A stretch of DNA of 35,587 nucleotides from an uncultured Oscillospiraceae bacterium (lineage in GTDB: Bacteria > Bacillota > Clostridia > Oscillospirales > Oscillospiraceae): positions 1 through 35,587 of the forward strand of contig CANQCS010000023.1 in NCBI GenBank assembly GCA_947589745.1. The letters run 5' to 3'. Below the pieces are notes generated by a model that had not been told where the DNA came from, ran no database searches, and was given only the letters and a program-made list of their open reading frames with translations. The stretch's first letter is position 1, and every line of letters starts with the position of its first letter. The position numbers were made by a program, and so were the translations under genes. Of the stretch, positions 33,901 through 35,587 are shown in pieces.

Positions 33901-34103
33901 ATCCTTCGGAGATTGAAGCTGCGAAGGACAGCATTTCCGATTACAGCAGCATTCCCAGCGCTTACCGTACCGCCGTGTGTGCTGTGGTAGCTGCGGGATA
34001 CATGAATGGTGTTGGCGGTGGCCGCTTCAGTGGTGATGGTACTCTCACGCGTGCTCAGGCTGTAACGCTGTTATACCGCCTTACACAAAACCTAGGTGTG
34101 TAA
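30960..34103 (+). CDS. Exported RCC1-repeat protein with C-terminal SLH domains
   Basis: 1047 aa. A signal peptide (residues 1-34, hydrophobic LLGILLALVIMLSLSPAALA) directs export. Residues 36-450 are beta-rich without a named domain. From about 489 to 830 come RCC1-like repeats of the bacterial KTDGTLWGWG type: AVKTDGSLWGWG, ALKTDGTLWGWGF, ALKDDGTLWASG, IIKEDGSLWSWGNNGYGQLG, AVTSDGTLYGWG and VLKKDGTLWE, likely a beta-propeller. A Pro/Ser/Thr linker (about 838-860) leads to S-layer homology domains: FSDIAAGKWYSDAV...GGGNFDPNG, a weaker middle copy, and YRTAVCAVVAAGYMNGVGGG...TLTRAQAVTLLYRL. SLH domains bind pyruvylated cell-wall polymers, so the protein sits on the cell surface, perhaps for binding or adhesion. 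GGAGG lies 9 bases before ATG 30960, and a 16-bp-stem terminator follows. Confidence 0.93.
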   Translation: MKNAQKKILQSSYHLLGILLALVIMLSLSPAALAFSDTPVGGSRSDRGCSLMPRSDGNYDLVHIEGVYIRQQSGTPMDTRTLKVTTYSPTFQELSSRELPIELPEFAGVYSGKDYNFIAFGQENLQELNSVEVLRVVKYSKDWSRLGAASLYGANTIGIVYQHGNRSFAEYGGMLYIHMGHAIFKRSDGLNHQTNMTVCIRQSDMTITEKLDDVESASLGYVSHSLAQDILADADGNLVTLDAGDGYPRGASLFRYQKKAGGDTIISGGGSSILLTQWPGTTDISIGATTCALAETEAGYLSAYIDSGLGDSYNGTQPRSLYVAFTDKDNFSQSGTTVRKIFTGTPQESANYAYIVPISSDGGYLMWYTLKSYQGAYSVAGGLQIYYATYSSDGSVGAATPLNDVPWPDVGPIYVDGKLIWAESIEPVDGGGFKFCVMDSSGVHVYDGSGASTDEPVTPSKPDTAEKPSTQGQYTADLMLAAPTFGYTKAVKTDGSLWGWGDARDNLGHADVHPADGSLPYLSKPTEIAKGYIAAGINWGIKEDHSLWMWGLDIEINGFTDDYQWLTTPVKVMDNVQNFQSSLDMGYDMALKTDGTLWGWGFRNGFMNDGSGSDKWQSPSNAFKLMDNVKQFYLSCPKGRVTWMALKDDGTLWASGYSEYADLTANSSKKCSEEIPLTRIMDGVKAFTAGWNSTFIIKEDGSLWSWGNNGYGQLGNGGKYTDVAPDEMIYQTEPVKILDDVIYASVSSTSYAVTSDGTLYGWGLNDEQQLGFSGGNFKSIPKSYETESKPCQSTPVKLMSDAVAVDGDYVLKKDGTLWENKDGKFVQILSGVALPTGPKASPKPSSSQTPSTSSTPSSPSAFSDIAAGKWYSDAVFDMAERGVVNGVGGGNFDPNGVVSQGQYFAMMARLFYSDQLSKEKGNWMTSGMEVARKNDLIAGTKAANAYSNGSWNSNILNGACSRYDLAQITYNYLVSIGAVPDPSEIEAAKDSISDYSSIPSAYRTAVCAVVAAGYMNGVGGGRFSGDGTLTRAQAVTLLYRLTQNLGV

Positions 34104-34174
34104 TATGCAATCGTAACGGCAGGAGACCTAGATCCTGGGTAGATCTGTATCAGATAAAGGAAAGAATCGTTGAT

Positions 34175-34209
34175 CACAAAAGCCGGTAGCTTGGCTACCG
34201 GCTTTTGTG
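34175..34209 (+). terminator. Terminator after the SLH gene
   Basis: Perfect 16-bp stem CACAAAAGCCGGTAGC / GCTACCGGCTTTTGTG with a TTG loop, 71 bases past the stop. The A- and T-tracts inside the stem let it work in both directions. Confidence 0.85.
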
Positions 34210-34555
34210 CGGCCGAATGAGAGAGAGTTTAACAGTTCCTTAGAGTCCCCCTATATCATCTGACTTTGAACTTGGTTACAGGCTGAATACATAGTAGCTT
34301 GGACCCTCACCCGGACGGTCGAAGCGTGGGTGTTAAAGCCAGCTCTGTTTGTCGGGAAATGGACGGCGTAATATGTCGCAGTGGTTCGAATTTGGGCCCA
34401 GGCAATATCCGTGGCGATATATTCAACCAAGATTCCTCACCATAGGAGAAGCAGCTTGAAGCTACTTTTGCAAGAGACGGTCCACTTGTCGGAAATCGAG
34501 CTTATTGGTGGGCCTGGACAAACAAAATCTCAAGTCTTCTCCGGGACGACCGCCA

Positions 34556-34679
34556 CCCTTGACAGAACCTGAAAGAAATGCACGCGAGCGCTTGCCGACG
34601 GCGATGAACTCAGAAGCAGCACACCTTGGCATACCGTCGGGCTTGGCAGTGTAGCATTTCTTTCAGAACCCGTCAAGGG
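34556..34679. repeat. 124-bp long inverted repeat with promoter-like arm
   Basis: Arms of 26 bases: CCCTTGAC-N6-TGAAAGAAATGC (34556-34581) and GCATTTCTTTCA-N6-GTCAAGGG (34654-34679), 20 of 26 paired, with a symmetric 6x6 internal gap. A second inner pairing GCCGACGG / CCGTCGG exists. On the minus strand the right arm contains TTGACG, 17 bases, TACACT, which reads as a promoter pointing left through the element. Confidence 0.6.
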
Positions 34680-34923
34680 CAAGCCCCTACGGGGTGGCTA
34701 CATTGCCTCTGGCTCAGAATCTAAAAGCAGCACATTCGTTTACCCATATCTATCTCGCGACATGCAAGTCGGCTTGCAGCGACAAATTATCCCGTCCCAT
34801 ATTCGTCATATCGCGTCGGCATTAACAGCGTGGGAAACTGGCAGGAAAGAGTCGGCAGGTGCCGTCCGACATCTGTTGTCCTTTTCGACTGCGACCACTC
34901 ACTGGTTGATAGGCCAATGACTC

Positions 34924-34961
34924 GCTGACACACTGCCTAGCTTGCTAGGTGGTGTGTCAGC
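34924..34961 (+). other. 17-bp hairpin with CTTG loop, possible RNA structure
   Basis: GCTGACACACTGCCTAG (34924-34940) pairs with CTAGGTGGTGTGTCAGC (34945-34961) around a CTTG tetraloop. The two non-Watson-Crick positions are T934-G951 and G935-T950 (window 34934/34951 and 34935/34950), G-U pairs only in plus-strand RNA, which suggests a rightward transcript. There is no T-run, so it is not a simple terminator. Confidence 0.5.
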
Positions 34962-35032
34962 TGAAAGCCTTCACATTAAAAGTGCCAAAGAAGGACATTG
35001 TGGACGCTTTAAATCAGTACGCTATCAGCACG

Positions 35033-35061
35033 AAGGAGCCCTACGCGACGTAGGGCTCCTT
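35033..35061 (+). terminator. Terminator-like hairpin
   Basis: Perfect 13-bp stem AAGGAGCCCTACG / CGTAGGGCTCCTT with a CGA loop, followed by TGTT on the plus strand. It would end a rightward transcript from the 34.6-35.0 kb stretch. Confidence 0.65.
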
Positions 35062-35319
35062 TGTTACAATACGGATAAACTCCATTCGTCCTCAAAGCTT
35101 GCTTGGAGGACAAATGTCGACCAAGAAAGCCGCAAGTGAGAAGATATTGCGATTGTATACTTCCTGTGCAAGCAGGACCAACTTCCGTGAGCAAAAGGAG
35201 AGCGGATGCGACCACAGGTATCCCTCTAGGCCTCGCTCAAGAACCGTTCGTCCGACTGATATCACCTTGCACCAAGCCTCGATATATCCACCTCAGAGTT
35301 CGTTCAGATCAGAGTTCGC

Positions 35320-35587
35320 TCAGAAGAGGGCATTCGCTTCTTCATCTGGATGGAATGTCACCATGTACCGTTTCAGAAGAAAAGCACAGAAATACGGAAA
35401 AGTATAGATGCCGTCATTGTGCCCAATATTATTGGCGGATAGCTTAAATCCATAACGGATGTCTGGGTACTTTTCAGAGCGGATCATTGTACGCATGGAT
35501 TTTGCTTTCCCGCTTTTCGCCTTAACTTCTATGGGGATCAGCGAAGAAGCAGAGCGGATGAAGAAATCCTCCTCCAAAGTAGAATTA
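35320..35587 (-). CDS. C-terminal part of an AAA ATPase / DUF4143 protein (runs off the window)
   Basis: The last 88 codons on the minus strand, open to the window edge (NSTLEEDFFIRS first). They read SSLIPIEVKAKSGKAKSMRT, then KYPDIRYGFKLSANNIG and GIYTFPYFCAFLLKRYM. This is the end of a DUF4143 domain: the nuclease-like IPIEVKA strand, the KS(L/M)R helix and the YTxPxYxxFLL end strand. Full-length proteins are 400-450 aa with an N-terminal P-loop ATPase domain, which must lie right of the window. A TTG at 35577 could be mistaken for a start, but similarity clearly extends beyond it. The cellular role of the family is not settled. Stop at 35320-35322; no terminator follows closely. Confidence 0.85.
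   Translation of the reverse strand, partial: NSTLEEDFFIRSASSLIPIEVKAKSGKAKSMRTMIRSEKYPDIRYGFKLSANNIGHNDGIYTFPYFCAFLLKRYMVTFHPDEEANALF

Larger units (their letters stand above)
34210..35319. other. 1.1-kb stretch without a confident gene, rich in inverted repeats
   Basis: No frame here has both a ribosome site and a recognisable product. The plus frame is open for 115 codons from 34573 to TGA 34918-34920 (in-frame ATG at 34762), and the frame upstream of its TGA 34570-34572 is open from 34381. A further plus stretch ends KKDIVDALNQYAISTKEPYAT at a TAG inside the 35033 hairpin. Structured elements are listed separately. It may be decayed mobile DNA or hold a non-coding RNA. Confidence 0.5.

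Noticed and set aside
34382-34400. GGTTCGAAT, like a tRNA T-loop
   Set aside because: The flanking five bases on each side do not pair and no acceptor or anticodon arm fits.
34381-34572. 63-codon plus ORF
   Set aside because: No ribosome site, unlikely composition, no family; kept only as part of the unassigned stretch.
35099-35447. Overlapping plus ORFs at the right edge
   Set aside because: They run antisense into the well-supported DUF4143 gene and have no recognisable product.
1-35587. CRISPR array
   Set aside because: No regularly spaced direct repeats of 25-40 bases were seen; the only tandem repeats are the 20-bp IS21 terminal ones.

Overview
The window looks like a chromosomal accessory region of an anaerobic gut-type Clostridia (Bacillota), probably Oscillospirales. 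This is an inference from AGGAGG-type ribosome sites, an SLH/RCC1 surface protein, a DUF4143 ATPase and BMP-type nucleoside transport genes; no rRNA or tRNA gene is present to fix the taxon.

Layout. (1) 1-1490 is a junk boundary: the 5' half of an IS21-family istA with its terminal repeats, a probable IS66 transposase tail, and a 60-codon remnant of an aldo/keto reductase. (2) 1491-17552 is one leftward operon of seven tightly packed genes (17463 down to 1491). I read it as a complete DNA phosphorothioation defence system of the SspABCD-SspFGH type, in the order sspD-sspB-sspC-sspA-sspF-sspG-sspH. SspA (cysteine desulfurase) supplies sulfur, SspD (PP-loop, Fe-S) activates and transfers it, SspB (DUF4007) and SspC (P-loop NTPase) act on DNA, and SspF/G/H (DptF/G/H-like, with a HerA-type motor) form the restriction module. 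The promoter carries a perfect palindrome between -35 and -10. (3) 17845-27287 is a purine/nucleoside module: a leftward BMP lipoprotein ABC transporter (four genes), two convergent paralogous MerR regulators, one carrying a zinc ribbon and a degenerate methyltransferase-like domain, and two rightward amidohydrolases of the 8-oxoguanine deaminase / TrzA type. The transporter and deaminase promoters share the block TTGACATAAAGG and a 19-bp spacer, the MerR-activation geometry, which ties import and catabolism into one regulon. (4) 27288-34209 is a cell-surface region: two uncertain small ORFs, a 522-aa lipoprotein, an XRE repressor, a 33-aa B-box-like zinc peptide and a 1047-aa RCC1-repeat/SLH surface protein. 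A 16-bp sequence repeated in inverted orientation lies at the lipoprotein promoter and over the XRE promoter. (5) 34210-35319 has no confident gene but is rich in inverted repeats; 35320-35587 is the 3' end of a DUF4143 ATPase gene that leaves the window.

Most notable are the complete Ssp-FGH cassette with its palindrome-in-spacer promoter and an exact edge against a broken housekeeping gene, the two-promoter MerR regulon with a fused regulator, the mutually exclusive hairpins over the BMP ribosome site, and the structured, unassigned DNA at 34556-35061.
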